The notes under the pieces were generated by a model. The model did no database searches. It was not told where the DNA came from and saw nothing but the letters and a program-made list of their open reading frames with translations. 64,000 nucleotides of DNA from Ruminococcus sp. UNK.MGS-30 (GTDB taxonomy: Bacteria > Bacillota > Clostridia > Oscillospirales > Ruminococcaceae): positions 372,001-436,000 of the forward strand of contig LBCK01000003.1 in the NCBI GenBank assembly GCA_000980705.1, given 5' to 3'. Position numbers and translations under genes: made by a program. Each line of letters begins with the position of its first letter. Position 1 is the stretch's first letter. Shown here one piece after another: positions 8,819 through 19,200 of the stretch.

Positions 8819-9732
8819 AAAAGCGATTTCTCTTGCTCTTTTGCACTGCCGTTTTGCTGTGCGGCAGCGGCTGTACAGCCACCCAGGTACGTGACCGGGC
8901 GTATTTACAGGCAATGGAACTGCAAACGCCCCAGACGCCAACGGTACAGCTCCACGATTTTCACACGGAGAAAACCGCCGTCTCCGGGGACGGTGCAACG
9001 CTTGCAGATGCCATCACAAATGCCGCTGTCCCTGCCGGAAAAGACCTGTTTCTGGGGCATCTGGAACTGATTGCATACCAGGACCCGGCATACGGTGCAC
9101 AGCTGGATCAGCTGATGAGCGACTACCGCCTTTCCCCTGCCTGCAAGATCGTCGGACTGCCCGACGGCACAACATTGGCAGAAACAGACACCTCCGAGCT
9201 GACCCAACAGCTGCGCCAGGCAGAGACAAAGGGAATGCTGCCGGAGACGGATTTGTTTACCATTCTCCGGGAATGGGACAGCGCATCCGGAACAGCACTC
9301 CTGCCGCTGGTGACAGCAGACGGCTTTTCCGCCGCTGTTGTCACGAAAGAAAAGGTAGTCATGGCGTTGTCCGAAGATGCCATCGCCGGACTCTGCTGGC
9401 TCCGTGGGGACAATTTTCCCGGACAAATCACCGCATCCGGCGGCGAAGCATTTCACGTTACTTCCGCCAGGACGCAGCTTTCCGCAGAAGAGAAACAAGA
9501 CCGCATCCGGGTCACGGCAGCGGTCACACTCCACGGCAGCGGCGATTCCGATGCGGCTGCTGAAGAAATCGAACGTGTCTGCCGGGCAGCCTTTCAGGAA
9601 ACTGTCTCAGAACATCACGCCGATGTCATCGACCTGGAGGCTTGTCTGTGGAGTCAATGCTATGATTTCATGGCGGAACAGGACTGGGATTCTGCCGCAG
9701 ATCTGCTGGATTTTGAAGTACTTGTCAAGTGA
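8815..9732 (+). CDS. Spore germination protein GerC family lipoprotein (C subunit)
   Basis: The 305-residue protein starts with a lipoprotein signal peptide (LLLFCTAVLLCGSGC, lipidated Cys about residue 20), followed by a soluble domain rich in alternating strands and helices. It is short for GerAC (usually 370-400), and the N-terminal family motif about 'DR.E...L' is only partly visible as VRDRAYLQAMEL. Identification rests mainly on its position as third gene in an A-B-C operon, its lipoprotein signal and the general fold pattern. It ends just before a strong terminator. Confidence 0.8.
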   Translation: MKKRFLLLFCTAVLLCGSGCTATQVRDRAYLQAMELQTPQTPTVQLHDFHTEKTAVSGDGATLADAITNAAVPAGKDLFLGHLELIAYQDPAYGAQLDQLMSDYRLSPACKIVGLPDGTTLAETDTSELTQQLRQAETKGMLPETDLFTILREWDSASGTALLPLVTADGFSAAVVTKEKVVMALSEDAIAGLCWLRGDNFPGQITASGGEAFHVTSARTQLSAEEKQDRIRVTAAVTLHGSGDSDAAAEEIERVCRAAFQETVSEHHADVIDLEACLWSQCYDFMAEQDWDSAADLLDFEVLVK

Positions 9733-9750
9733 GTCTCCTGCCTATCATAC

Positions 9751-9790
9751 AAAAAGGACGTTTCCGGTTTGTCGGAAACGTCCTTCTTTA
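9751..9790. terminator. Bidirectional terminator between ger operon and pckG
   Basis: A 13-bp stem AAGGACGTTTCCG (9754-9766) pairs with 9773-9785 around a 6-nt loop. T-rich sequence lies on the plus side and A-rich sequence on the other, serving both convergent genes. Confidence 0.88.
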
Positions 9791-9830
9791 TGCAATCACG
9801 CAATTATTTTTTATGCCAGAAAATATTCGC

Positions 9831-11666
9831 TTACTTTGCAGCCTTCTTGATGCGCTCTTCCAGCTTATCCAGCTGTTCGTACAGAGCAGCCGGAATGTTG
9901 CCGCCCTTAGCCTTGATGTCTTCATCATAGTATCTGCGCATTTCAGTGATTTCAGCTTCCCACTTATCCATATCCAGCTTCAGCAGATCTGCGATATCGT
10001 CGGAAGTGAACTGCTTGCCCTCATATACCAGACCGTCAACGTTGATGTCCTCAGCCTTCGGCTCGAAACCGATCGGAGTTTCAACAGCGTCTACAGTGCC
10101 TTCGCAGCGCTTGATGATCCAGTCCAGAACACGCATATTGTCGCCAAAGCCCGGCCACAGGAAGTTGCCTTCATCGTCGGTCTTGAACCAGTTTACGTTG
10201 AAGATCTTCGGAGCCTTGTCGCCCAGCTTTTCGCCCATTTCCAGCCAGTGTGCCCAGTAGTCACCTACGTTGTAACCAATGAACGGCTTCATAGCCATCG
10301 GGTCGTGACGCAGAACGCCGACTGCACCGGTAGCAGCTGCAGTTGTTTCAGAAGAAACAGCAGAACCCATATAGGTGCCGTGAGTCCAGTCGAAGGACTG
10401 ATATACCAGCGGAGTGGTGGATGCACGACGACCGCCGAAGATGATAGCGGAGATCGGTACACCTTCCGGATTGTTGAATTCCGGAGACAGGCACGGGCAG
10501 TTCTTTGCCGGAGAAGTAAATCTGGAGTTCGGATGAGCCAGCTTACCGCCTTCAGCGATGAATTCCGGACCATTTACCTTCTTGCCGGTCCACTCAGTTG
10601 CGTCAACCGGCGGATTCTTATCCAGCTTTTCCCACCAAACAGTGTTATCTGTGTTGTTCAGAGCAACGTTGGTGAAGATGGTGCCGGACTTTGTGCAAGC
10701 CAGTGCGTTCGGGTTGGAATGCTCGTTGGTACCCGGTGCAACACCGAAGAAACCGTTCTCCGGGTTGATCGCATACAGTCTGCCGTCCTTGCCCGGCTTC
10801 ATCCAAGCGATATCGTCGCCGACTGTGAATACCTTGTAGCCATCCTTCTTGTAGCCCTCCGGCGGAATCAGCATAGCCAGGTTGGTCTTACCGCAGGCAG
10901 ACGGGAATGCAGCTGTGATATACTTGGTCTCGCCGTTCGGCTTCTGAACGCCCAGGATCAGCATATGCTCAGCCATCCAGCCTTCGTTCTTGCCCTGGAA
11001 GGAAGCGATACGCAGAGCGAAGCACTTCTTGCCCAGCAGAACGTTTCCGCCGTAAGCAGAGTTGATGGACCAGATCGTGTTTTCTTCCGGGAACTGAACG
11101 ATATAACGCTTTTCCGGATCAACGTCTGCCTTGGAGTGCAGACCACGAACGAAGTCGTTGGAGGTGTCACCCAGGTTTTCAAATGCCTGTGCGCCCATAC
11201 GAGTCATGATGTTCATGTTCAGAACAACATAGATGGAGTCAGTCAGCTCAACGCCAACCTTAGCCAGCGGAGAACCGATCGGTCCCATAGAATACGGGAT
11301 AACATACATGGTTCTGCCCTTCATTACGCCGTCATACAGCGGAATGAGCTTCGCCTTCATCTCTTCCGGATCCATCCAGTTGTTGGTCGGGCCAGCGCCT
11401 TCCTTTGTCTTGGAGCAGATAAAGGTACGGTCTTCTACACGAGCAACGTCGTTCGGAAGTGTGCGGTGGTACAGACAGCCCGGCAGCTTATCCGGGTTCA
11501 GCTTGTACATCTTGTCACGGTTGCCTTCCGGCAGAGAAGTAACTTCTTCTGTCAGTGCATCCAGCTGTTCTTTAGAGCCGTCGATCCATACGACCTGATC
11601 CGGCTTTGTCAGAGCGACCATTTCGTCGACCCACTGCAGTACATTTTTGTTCTTAGTCAATGCCAT
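9831..11666 (-). CDS. pckG: Phosphoenolpyruvate carboxykinase (GTP)
   Basis: The 611-residue enzyme interconverts oxaloacetate and PEP with GTP/GDP. Visible hallmarks are the P-loop-like kinase motif FPSACGKTNLAM, the metal-binding segment VGDDIAWMKPG, NPENGFFGVAPGT and the substrate loop around LLGKKCFALRIAS. The start at 11666 is preceded by AGGAGG. An in-frame start 31 codons upstream lies within the leader and has no such site. Length is normal for the GTP-dependent family. In cellulolytic ruminococci this enzyme usually runs in the carboxylating direction toward succinate. The gene stands alone with its own promoter. Confidence 0.96.
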   Translation of the reverse strand: MALTKNKNVLQWVDEMVALTKPDQVVWIDGSKEQLDALTEEVTSLPEGNRDKMYKLNPDKLPGCLYHRTLPNDVARVEDRTFICSKTKEGAGPTNNWMDPEEMKAKLIPLYDGVMKGRTMYVIPYSMGPIGSPLAKVGVELTDSIYVVLNMNIMTRMGAQAFENLGDTSNDFVRGLHSKADVDPEKRYIVQFPEENTIWSINSAYGGNVLLGKKCFALRIASFQGKNEGWMAEHMLILGVQKPNGETKYITAAFPSACGKTNLAMLIPPEGYKKDGYKVFTVGDDIAWMKPGKDGRLYAINPENGFFGVAPGTNEHSNPNALACTKSGTIFTNVALNNTDNTVWWEKLDKNPPVDATEWTGKKVNGPEFIAEGGKLAHPNSRFTSPAKNCPCLSPEFNNPEGVPISAIIFGGRRASTTPLVYQSFDWTHGTYMGSAVSSETTAAATGAVGVLRHDPMAMKPFIGYNVGDYWAHWLEMGEKLGDKAPKIFNVNWFKTDDEGNFLWPGFGDNMRVLDWIIKRCEGTVDAVETPIGFEPKAEDINVDGLVYEGKQFTSDDIADLLKLDMDKWEAEITEMRRYYDEDIKAKGGNIPAALYEQLDKLEERIKKAAK

Positions 11667-11748
11667 TGGTACTACCTCCTGAAAATTTGCAGCAATCTCA
11701 TTGCCTGCTTTCTTTGAGGAATTTTTTTCAAAATTCCCCATTACATTT

Positions 11749-11777
11749 ATTATACCCAAATTCAGATGTCATGTCAA
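11749..11777 (-). promoter_or_regulatory. Promoter of pckG
   Basis: On the minus strand TTGACA (11772-11777), a 17-bp spacer and TATAAT (11749-11754) form a consensus promoter. The roughly 75-nt leader contains an 8-bp A/T-rich hairpin (11718-11737). The remaining gap to 11945 holds only a 13-bp palindrome TGTCCCGGGGACA near 11919; nothing else was recognised in this 346-nt intergenic stretch besides the dusB promoter. Confidence 0.85.
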
Positions 11778-11954
11778 GCAGTTTCTGCAAAAACCCACTA
11801 ATTTTCAAATTCAGTTCACGAAACGGAATCATATGTTTTTGACTCGTGGACAGTCTCTGTGGTGTGTGTCGGGAAATATCCTTCGTCCGGTTTCCCCTGC
11901 GGCTTTGTCCCGGGGACATCCTGTCTCCAATCACTTTTCACAAATCGCTTTGAC

Positions 11955-11983
11955 TTTACATTGCAGCCGCTTTATGTTATAAT
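11955..11983 (+). promoter_or_regulatory. Promoter of dusB
   Basis: TTTACA (11955-11960), a 17-bp spacer and TATAAT (11978-11983), 29 nt before the start codon. Confidence 0.75.
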
Positions 11984-12012
11984 AGTATCACCAAATCACA
12001 AGGAGAACTTTC

Positions 12013-13017
12013 ATGCAGACAATACAAACCGCATTCACCCTGGGAAAAACCGTTCTGCCCCGCACCGCCGTGCTGGCGCCTATGGCAGGGGTTGCCGACC
12101 GTGCCTACCGCCTGCTCTGCCGCAGTTTCGGCGCAGCGGCAACCGTCAGCGAAATGGTTTCCGTCAAAGGGCTGTGCTATGGAGACAAAGGTTCCGCCGG
12201 ACTCTGCACCATAACAGAACCGGAGCGTCCCATGGGGTTACAGCTGTTCGGCAGCGAACCGGAATTCGTGGGAAAAGCCGCCGCACTGGTACAGCAGTAC
12301 GACCCGGACTGGATCGACATCAACATGGGCTGTCCTGTTCACAAGGTTGTCGCCACCGGCGCAGGCAGCGCACTGATGCGGAATATTCCGCTGGCACAGG
12401 GGATCGTCCGGGCGGCTGTCCGGGAAAGCAGTGTTCCGGTTACGGTAAAATTCCGGCTGGGCTGGGACGAAACCAGCATCAACGCCGTCCTCTTTGCCCA
12501 GGCAATGGAGGATGCCGGCGCCGCTGCCATTGCAGTACACGGCAGAACAAAGTCCCAGCTGTACAGCGGAAAAGCCAACTGGGACATGATCCGGGCAGTC
12601 AAAGAGGCGGTCTCCATCCCGGTCATCGGAAACGGCGATATCCAGACCGCCGAGGATTGTCTCGCCATGTATGAACAGACAGGCTGCGACCTGGTCATGG
12701 TGGGGCGCGGCACTTACGGCAACCCGTTTCTCTTCCGGGAGATCCGGGCGGCGATGGCTGGCGAACCGGTCGTTCTGCCTACGCTGGAGGAGCGCATGGA
12801 GACCATGCTCCGCCACATCCGGCTCATTCTGGAATGCAATCCGGAAAAGCCGCCGGAGATCGCCATTCGGGACGCACGGAAACACGCCGCCTGGTACATG
12901 ACCGGACTTTACGGCGCAGCGCAGTTCCGTGCCAGATGCTACCACCTGGAATCCTATGCCGAGGCACAGCAGATGGCAGAGGATTTCCTGGCTCTGCAAA
13001 AGCAGCATATGGAATAA
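12013..13017 (+). CDS. dusB: tRNA-dihydrouridine synthase, DusB type
   Basis: The 334-residue flavoenzyme reduces uridine in tRNA to dihydrouridine. The FMN-binding TIM barrel shows APMAGVADRAYR, the catalytic-cysteine motif NMGCPVHKVV, KFRLGWDE, HGRTKSQLYSG and GNGDIQ. The phosphate-binding end follows as MVGRGTYGNPFLF. A small helical C-terminal domain (about 245-334) binds tRNA. AAGGAG lies 9 nt before the ATG. It appears monocistronic, with its own promoter and terminator. The nifR3/DusB family is clear; exact uridine positions modified are not predictable. Confidence 0.94.
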   Translation: MQTIQTAFTLGKTVLPRTAVLAPMAGVADRAYRLLCRSFGAAATVSEMVSVKGLCYGDKGSAGLCTITEPERPMGLQLFGSEPEFVGKAAALVQQYDPDWIDINMGCPVHKVVATGAGSALMRNIPLAQGIVRAAVRESSVPVTVKFRLGWDETSINAVLFAQAMEDAGAAAIAVHGRTKSQLYSGKANWDMIRAVKEAVSIPVIGNGDIQTAEDCLAMYEQTGCDLVMVGRGTYGNPFLFREIRAAMAGEPVVLPTLEERMETMLRHIRLILECNPEKPPEIAIRDARKHAAWYMTGLYGAAQFRARCYHLESYAEAQQMAEDFLALQKQHME

Positions 13018-13040
13018 TTCCACAATCTTGTATAATTTGG

Positions 13041-13080
13041 AAAATGTGCGGAAGAATATTTTTATGTTCTTCCGCATTTT
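13041..13080 (+). terminator. Terminator of dusB
   Basis: TGCGGAAGAA (13047-13056) pairs with TTCTTCCGCA (13067-13076), followed by TTTT. Confidence 0.85.
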
Positions 13081-13085
13081 GCATC

Positions 13086-13114
13086 TTGACAAATACCCCC
13101 AAGGGGTATATAAT
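13086..13114 (+). promoter_or_regulatory. Promoter of csoR-copA
   Basis: TTGACA (13086-13091), a 17-bp spacer and TATAAT (13109-13114) give a perfect sigma-A promoter. The spacer is filled by a CsoR-type palindrome. Confidence 0.9.
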
Positions 13115-13129
13115 ACCCATAGAGGGTAT
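13093..13129 (+). promoter_or_regulatory. Two tandem CsoR operators
   Basis: Two 17-bp palindromes, ATACCCC-N3-GGGGTAT (13093-13109) and ATACCC-N5-GGGTAT (13113-13129), lie 20 bp centre to centre. The first fills the promoter spacer; the second overlaps the -10 end and the start of transcription. Both match the G-tract/TATA palindromes bound by CsoR proteins, so binding would block RNA polymerase until Cu(I) releases the repressor. Confidence 0.85.
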
Positions 13130-13181
13130 AGCAAACGACGATTTACTCTCACAATTCGAAACAACGAAAGGAAATGGGAAT

Positions 13182-13496
13182 ATGGAAAAGGAAGAAAAAC
13201 AGGGATGTCCCTGCTGTCATAAGACAAAGGAACGCTCACAGGAAGAGTATACCAAGCTGATTCATCGTCTGAACCGCATCGAAGGGCAGATCCGTGGCAT
13301 CCGGGGCATGGTGGAAAAGAACGCCTACTGCCCGGATATTCTGGTACAGGTGGCAGCAGTCAATGCGGCGCTGAACGCCTTTAACAAGGAACTTCTGGCA
13401 AACCACATCCGTACCTGCGTGGCAGATGATATCCGTGCCGGAAAGGACGAAGTGATCGACGAGTTGGTAGCAACTCTGCAAAAGCTTATGAAATAA
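13182..13496 (+). CDS. csoR: Copper-sensing transcriptional repressor CsoR
   Basis: The 104-residue all-helical repressor contains the Cu(I) ligand triad C50-x24-H75-x3-C79 that defines CsoR proteins, and the basic helix HRLNRIEGQIRGI typical of the CsoR/RcnR family. The N-terminus carries an extra Cys/His cluster (CPCCH at 9-13) outside the canonical site. AAAGGA precedes the ATG. It is the first gene of an operon with the copper ATPase 63 nt downstream, and its own promoter carries two matching palindromes, implying autoregulation. Its length is normal. Confidence 0.93.
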   Translation: MEKEEKQGCPCCHKTKERSQEEYTKLIHRLNRIEGQIRGIRGMVEKNAYCPDILVQVAAVNAALNAFNKELLANHIRTCVADDIRAGKDEVIDELVATLQKLMK

Positions 13497-13501
13497 GTGC
13501 A

Positions 13502-13537
13502 TTCCGCATCTTTTTGCAAGTAAATCTGGATGCGGAA
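13502..13537 (+). promoter_or_regulatory. Intercistronic hairpin between csoR and copA
   Basis: TTCCGCATC (13502-13510) pairs with GATGCGGAA (13529-13537). No T-run follows, so it is more likely an mRNA-stability or partial attenuation element than a full terminator. Confidence 0.5.
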
Positions 13538-13559
13538 CACGCTTTAAGGAGGTCATTTT

Positions 13560-16097
13560 ATGGAACAATACAACGTCACCGGCATGAGCTGTGCCGCCTG
13601 CAGCGCCCGGGTGGAAAAGGCGGTTTCCAAAGTGGAGGGTGTCACAAGCTGTTCTGTCAGCCTGCTGACCAATTCCATGGGTGTAAAAGGCACTGCCTCG
13701 CCGGATGCCATTATTGACGCCGTTACCAAAGCCGGATACGGCGCATCGCTGAAAGGCGGTGACACGGCACAAACCGCATCGCCCGACAAGTCTGCGCTGG
13801 AAGATCACGATACCCCAGTGCTGAAAAAGCGTCTGATCGCCTCTGTGGGATTCCTGGCGCTTCTGATGTATATTTCCATGGGACACATGATGTGGAACTG
13901 GCCGCTGCCCAGCTTTTTCAACGGCAACCACATTGCCATGGGACTGGTTCAGATGCTGCTTACCATTATTATTATGGTCATCAACCGGAAGTTTTTCGTC
14001 AGCGGTTTCCAGAGCCTGCTTCACCGTTCTCCGAACATGGACACCCTGGTCGCACTGGGTTCCGGCGCAGCATTTGTGTACAGCACCTATGCCCTGTTTG
14101 CCATGACCGATGCCCAGGTGAAAGGCAATATGGATGCAGTCATGAACTATATGCACGAGTTCTACTTTGAATCCGCTGCCATGATCCTGACGCTCATCAC
14201 CGTGGGAAAAATGCTGGAGGCGCACTCCAAAGGAAAGACCACCGATGCGCTGAAAGGACTGATGGACCTTTCCCCGAAAACGGCTGTGCTGCTGCGCAGC
14301 GGCAGGGAAGTGACCGTTCCCATTGAACAGGTACACAAGGGCGACCAGTTTGTGGTGCGCCCCGGCGAAAGCATCCCGGTAGACGGCGTAATCCTGGAAG
14401 GCGCAAGCGCTGTCAACGAATCAGCGCTCACCGGCGAGAGCATCCCGGTGGACAAGGCGGCAGGTGACAGCGTTTCTGCGGCGACCATCAACCAATCGGG
14501 ATTTCTCCGGTGTGAGGCGACTCGTGTCGGTGAGGACACCACCCTTTCCCAGATCATCCGCATGGTCAGCGATGCCGCCGCAACCAAAGCGCCTATCGCA
14601 AAAATCGCAGACAAGGTATCCGGCATTTTTGTTCCGGCAGTCATCGCCATCGCCATCGTCACCATCGCAGTATGGCTTTTGGTGGGACAGACCGTTGGCT
14701 ACGCCCTGGCTCGTGGCATTTCTGTTCTGGTCATCAGCTGCCCCTGCGCATTGGGTCTGGCTACACCGGTAGCGATCATGGTGGGCAACGGCGTAGGCGC
14801 AAAACACGGCATCCTGTTCAAGACAGCCGTTTCTCTGGAAGAGGCAGGCAAGGTACAGATCGTCGCTCTGGATAAGACCGGCACGATCACCTGCGGCGAA
14901 CCGAAAGCGACCGACATTCTGCCGGCAGAAAATGTCACGGAACAGGAACTGCTCACCCTGGCGCTGGCGCTGGAGCAGAAGAGTGAACACCCTTTGGCAA
15001 AGGCAATCTTACAGTACGGCGAAGAGCAGCAACTGACTGCATCCTCTGTCAGTGACTTCCAGGCGCTCCCCGGAAACGGTCTGACCGGTGTACTGAACGG
15101 CAGCAAGCTCTGCGGCGGCAATTATCAATGTGTTGCCGCAGTCGCAGCTGTCCCGGATGAGATGCAGCAGCAAGCCAGAACACTTGCAGAATCCGGAAAA
15201 ACGCCGCTGTTTTTCAGCCGTGACAACCAGCTGCTGGGCATCATCGCCGTGGCAGACGTGCTGAAAGAAGAAAGTCCCGAGGCGATCCGGCAGTTACAGC
15301 ACATGGGCATCCAGGTGGTCATGCTCACCGGCGACAACGAACAGACCGCCAGGGCGATCGGCAAGCAGGCTGGCGTAGATCACGTGATTGCCGGCGTCCT
15401 CCCGGACGGAAAAGAGGCTGTCATCCGCAAACTTGCCGCACAGGGCAAGGTCGCCATGGTGGGAGACGGCATCAACGATGCCCCGGCACTGACCCGTGCA
15501 GATATCGGCATCGCCATCGGCGCCGGAACGGATGTTGCCATTGACGCCGCAGACATCGTTCTCATGAAGAGCCGTCTCACAGATGTGCCGGCAGCCATCC
15601 GTCTCAGCCGTGCAGCGCTGCGGAACATCCACGAGAACCTGTTCTGGGCGTTCATCTATAACATTATCGGCATTCCCCTGGCGGCAGGTGCCTGGATTCC
15701 GCTGTTCGGCTGGAAGCTGAACCCCATGTTCGGTGCGGCGGCGATGAGTCTGTCCAGTTTCTGCGTTGTCACCAATGCGCTGCGGCTGAACCTGTTCCAG
15801 CTGAACCGTTCTGACCGGGACAAAAAGCTGAAAAATGCTGTGGCAGCCATCCAGCTGGAACAGCAGTCTGCCAAAAGCTCTGATGATTCCGGAATGCAGG
15901 TCACACTGCACATCAAGGGCATGATGTGCGGCCACTGCGAGGCAACTGTGAAAAAGTGCCTGGAGGCATTCCCGGAGGTGGATGAGGCAATCGTCAGCCA
16001 TACGGAAGGCACTGCCGTTGTAAAACTGAATGCTCCGGCTGATCTGGCGGCTTTGAAAAAGGCTGTGACAGAACAGGGATACCAGGTGAAAAAATAG
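13560..16097 (+). CDS. copA: Copper-exporting P1B-type ATPase CopA with an additional C-terminal HMA domain
   Basis: The 845-residue Cu(I) exporter has an N-terminal heavy-metal-associated domain (GMSCAAC, Cys 11 and 14), then eight membrane helices, the CPC metal-transport motif in ISCPCALG, phosphorylation motif DKTGT and hinge motif [10 protein letters not shown]. Unusually, a second HMA domain (GMMCGHCE, about residues 780-845) lies at the extreme C-terminus after the last membrane helix. GGAGG lies 8 nt before the start. It follows csoR in one operon, so it should be induced by copper. The C-terminal domain could instead be a fused CopZ-type chaperone. Confidence 0.95.
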   Translation: MEQYNVTGMSCAACSARVEKAVSKVEGVTSCSVSLLTNSMGVKGTASPDAIIDAVTKAGYGASLKGGDTAQTASPDKSALEDHDTPVLKKRLIASVGFLALLMYISMGHMMWNWPLPSFFNGNHIAMGLVQMLLTIIIMVINRKFFVSGFQSLLHRSPNMDTLVALGSGAAFVYSTYALFAMTDAQVKGNMDAVMNYMHEFYFESAAMILTLITVGKMLEAHSKGKTTDALKGLMDLSPKTAVLLRSGREVTVPIEQVHKGDQFVVRPGESIPVDGVILEGASAVNESALTGESIPVDKAAGDSVSAATINQSGFLRCEATRVGEDTTLSQIIRMVSDAAATKAPIAKIADKVSGIFVPAVIAIAIVTIAVWLLVGQTVGYALARGISVLVISCPCALGLATPVAIMVGNGVGAKHGILFKTAVSLEEAGKVQIVALDKTGTITCGEPKATDILPAENVTEQELLTLALALEQKSEHPLAKAILQYGEEQQLTASSVSDFQALPGNGLTGVLNGSKLCGGNYQCVAAVAAVPDEMQQQARTLAESGKTPLFFSRDNQLLGIIAVADVLKEESPEAIRQLQHMGIQVVMLTGDNEQTARAIGKQAGVDHVIAGVLPDGKEAVIRKLAAQGKVAMVGDGINDAPALTRADIGIAIGAGTDVAIDAADIVLMKSRLTDVPAAIRLSRAALRNIHENLFWAFIYNIIGIPLAAGAWIPLFGWKLNPMFGAAAMSLSSFCVVTNALRLNLFQLNRSDRDKKLKNAVAAIQLEQQSAKSSDDSGMQVTLHIKGMMCGHCEATVKKCLEAFPEVDEAIVSHTEGTAVVKLNAPADLAALKKAVTEQGYQVKK

Positions 16098-16108
16098 CGT
16101 TCCCCGAC

Positions 16109-16138
16109 TTGACAATTTCATACACTTTATGTTACAAT
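16109..16138 (+). promoter_or_regulatory. Promoter of the MacB-like ABC gene
   Basis: TTGACA (16109-16114), an 18-bp spacer and TACAAT (16133-16138). The leader up to 16256 contains a GAAACCGaca...CGGTTTC stem around 16148-16179. Confidence 0.75.
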
Positions 16139-16256
16139 AATCCTACAGAAACCGACAGCCCCACAGCGCCGGTTTCTGTTTTAGAGGATCTTCATACGAC
16201 ACATGAAAAGTCGTTTCATAGAAACGCAATTGAGAAAAGGAGGAATTGACCCCAAT

Positions 16257-19200
16257 ATGCTGGAACTGAAAGGCATCAAAAAAGACTATCTCGCCGGTGA
16301 AAACACAGTCCATGCGCTGAAAGGCATCGACCTGCGTTTTCGGCGCAACGAGTTTGTCTCTATCCTGGGACCGTCCGGCTGCGGAAAGACCACCATGCTG
16401 AACATCATCGGCGGTCTCGACCAGTACACCGAAGGTGACCTGGTCATCAACGGCAGATCGACCAAGGACTTCAAAGACCGGGACTGGGACACCTACCGCA
16501 ACCATTCCATCGGTTTCGTATTCCAGAGCTACAATTTGATTCCGCACCAGACCGTTCTGCAAAATGTGGAGCTAGCACTCACCCTCTCCGGCGTCTCCAA
16601 ATCAGAGCGGAAACAGCGTGCAAAGAAAGCGCTGGAGGATGTCGGACTGGGCAGTCAGCTTTCCAAAAAGCCCAGCGAGATGTCCGGCGGACAGATGCAG
16701 CGTGTCGCTATTGCCCGTGCGCTGGTCAACAATCCGGATATCATCCTGGCTGACGAGCCGACCGGTGCGCTGGACACGGAGACCAGCATTCAGGTCATGG
16801 AAATTCTCAAGGAGATCTCCAAAGACCGCCTGATCGTCATGGTCACCCACAACCCGGAACTGGCGGAGCAGTACTCTTCCCGTATCATCCGCATTCTGGA
16901 CGGCAAGCTGACCGACGATTCCAAGCCGCTGACCGAGGCGGAATATCAGAAAGAGCTGGCGGCGGACAAGGCGGAAATCACAGCAGGCAAAAAGCTGAAA
17001 AAGCCGTCCATGTCCTTCGGCACATCCTTTTCCCTGTCGCTGAAAAACCTGTTCACCAAAAAAGGCAGAACCATGCTCACTTCCTTTGCCGGAAGCATCG
17101 GCATCATCGGCATTGCCCTGGTACTTTCGATTTCCCAGGGATTCAACACCTATATCAATACCATCCAGGAAGAGACGCTCTCGTCCTATCCGCTGACTAT
17201 CCAAAAGACCAACACGGACTTCAGCGCACTGATGGAGACCTTTATGGGTTCTGCCACTTCCGACAGCGAACACGACAACAACGCCGTCTATAAGAAATCT
17301 GCCATCTATGACATGATGGATGCGCTGAACAACATGGAGACCTCGGAAAACGATCTGAAAAGTTTCAAGTCCTATATCGAGACACAGCGGAAAGACAGCG
17401 AAAGCGACCTGCACAAGGCTGTCAACGGCGTGCAGTATTCCTATGACCTGGATCTGCTGGTCTACACCAAAAACGTGGACAATACCATCATCTATTCCGA
17501 CACAGAAGAACTGATGCAGGAAATGGTGATGGAGCATATGGGCGTGGATATGCAGGCGATGACCAACGCCAGCAACTCCGTGTTCGGTGAGAATGCAACA
17601 TCCATGATGTCCTCTATGGGCATGGGCGGTTCTTCCATGAATCTGTGGCAGGAACTGCTCCCCGGCGACAACGGCAAGCCCATCAACGACCTGCTGAAAA
17701 AGCAGTACGATGTGGTCTACGGCTCCTGGCCGAACAGCTATGACGAAATCGTGCTGGTGCTGGACGAAAACAACGAACTGGACGATATGACCCTGTACGC
17801 CCTGGGCTTAGAGCCGAAGGAAGATGTGGACAACATCATGGAGGCTGCCGTCAACGGCAAGGAACTGAAAAACGACAACAAGAGCTGGTCCTATGAAGAT
17901 ATCTGCAATATGGATTTCCGCACCGTTCTCAATTCCGACTGCTACCGCTATGACGAAAGTACCGGCTTGTACACCGATCTCCGGGATACGGATGCCGGCT
18001 TGCAGTACCTCTACGACAATGGGCTGAAACTGAAAGTTACCGGCATCATCCGTCCGAACGAGGACACTTCCGCACCCATGCTCTCCGGTTCGATCGCATA
18101 CACCAGTGACCTCACTAAGTATGTCATCGAACACAGCAAGGAATCCGACGCCATCACAGCGCAGAAAGATTCTCCCAACACGGATATCTTCACCGGACTG
18201 CCGTTCAAGGACAGCTCCAGTGAACTGACCGATGCAGACAAGCAGGCTGCCTTTCTGGAATATATCAACGACCTGGACGACAGCGGCAAGGCGCAGGCAT
18301 ATGTGCAGATGATGAGCATTCCCACAGAGGAGCAGCTGAACGCTTCTGTGCAGCAGGCAATGCAGGGCATGACACGTGCGGATATGGAGTCTGCCATGAC
18401 CCAGGGCATGGCGCAGCAGATGAGCATGAGCGAAAGCGACATCCAGTCCTATCTGGCATCCATGAGCGATGATGAGATAAAGGACACTTTCACCCAGATG
18501 ATGCAGCAGCAGGTCAAGACACAGTACGCACAGCAGGTGCAGGAGCAGATGGCGTCCATGCAGCCGGCAGAGCTGATCGGCGCACTGACACAGACGCTGC
18601 CGACCCTTTCCGCAGAACAGTGCGCTTTGTATTATGACGAGATGATCCAGTTCTCCGACTCCACCTATGACGACAATCTGAAAGCGCTGGGCGATGTCGA
18701 TCTGGACGACCCGGCATCCATCAATCTGTATGCGGCAACCTTTGAGGACAAGGACGTCATTGAAGATGCGATTTCCGATTACAACGAGGGCAAGGACGAG
18801 ATGTCCCAGATCCAGTACACGGATTATGTGGGACTGATGATGTCCTCCGTCACCAAGATCATCAACACCATCACCTATGTGCTGATTGCATTCGTTGCCA
18901 TTTCGCTGATCGTCTCCTCCATCATGATCGGCGTCATTACGCTGATCTCCGTCCAGGAGCGCACCAAGGAAATCGGTATTCTCCGTGCCATCGGCGCATC
19001 CAAGCGGGATGTCTCCAGTATGTTTAACGCCGAGACCATCATTATCGGATTCACCTCCGGACTGCTGGGCATTGTGGTAACATATCTGCTGTGCATCCCC
19101 ATCAACCTGCTGGTACACCACCTCACCGGCATCAACAACTTGAGTGCGATCCTGCCCGTTCCGGCGGCTATCATTCTCATTGCCATCAGTGTACTGCTGA

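Noticed and set aside
9729..11717. A 662-codon open frame on the plus strand opposite pckG
   Set aside because: The opposite frame encodes full-length PEP carboxykinase with all motifs; this is its shadow.
11913..11931. Palindrome TGTCCCGGGGACA between pckG and dusB as an operator
   Set aside because: It is single, lies far from both promoters and matches no regulator known to me; it may be chance in a G+C-rich stretch.
11950..11955. TTGACT as the -35 of the dusB promoter
   Set aside because: It would give a 22-bp spacer; TTTACA at 11955-11960 gives 17 bp to the same -10.
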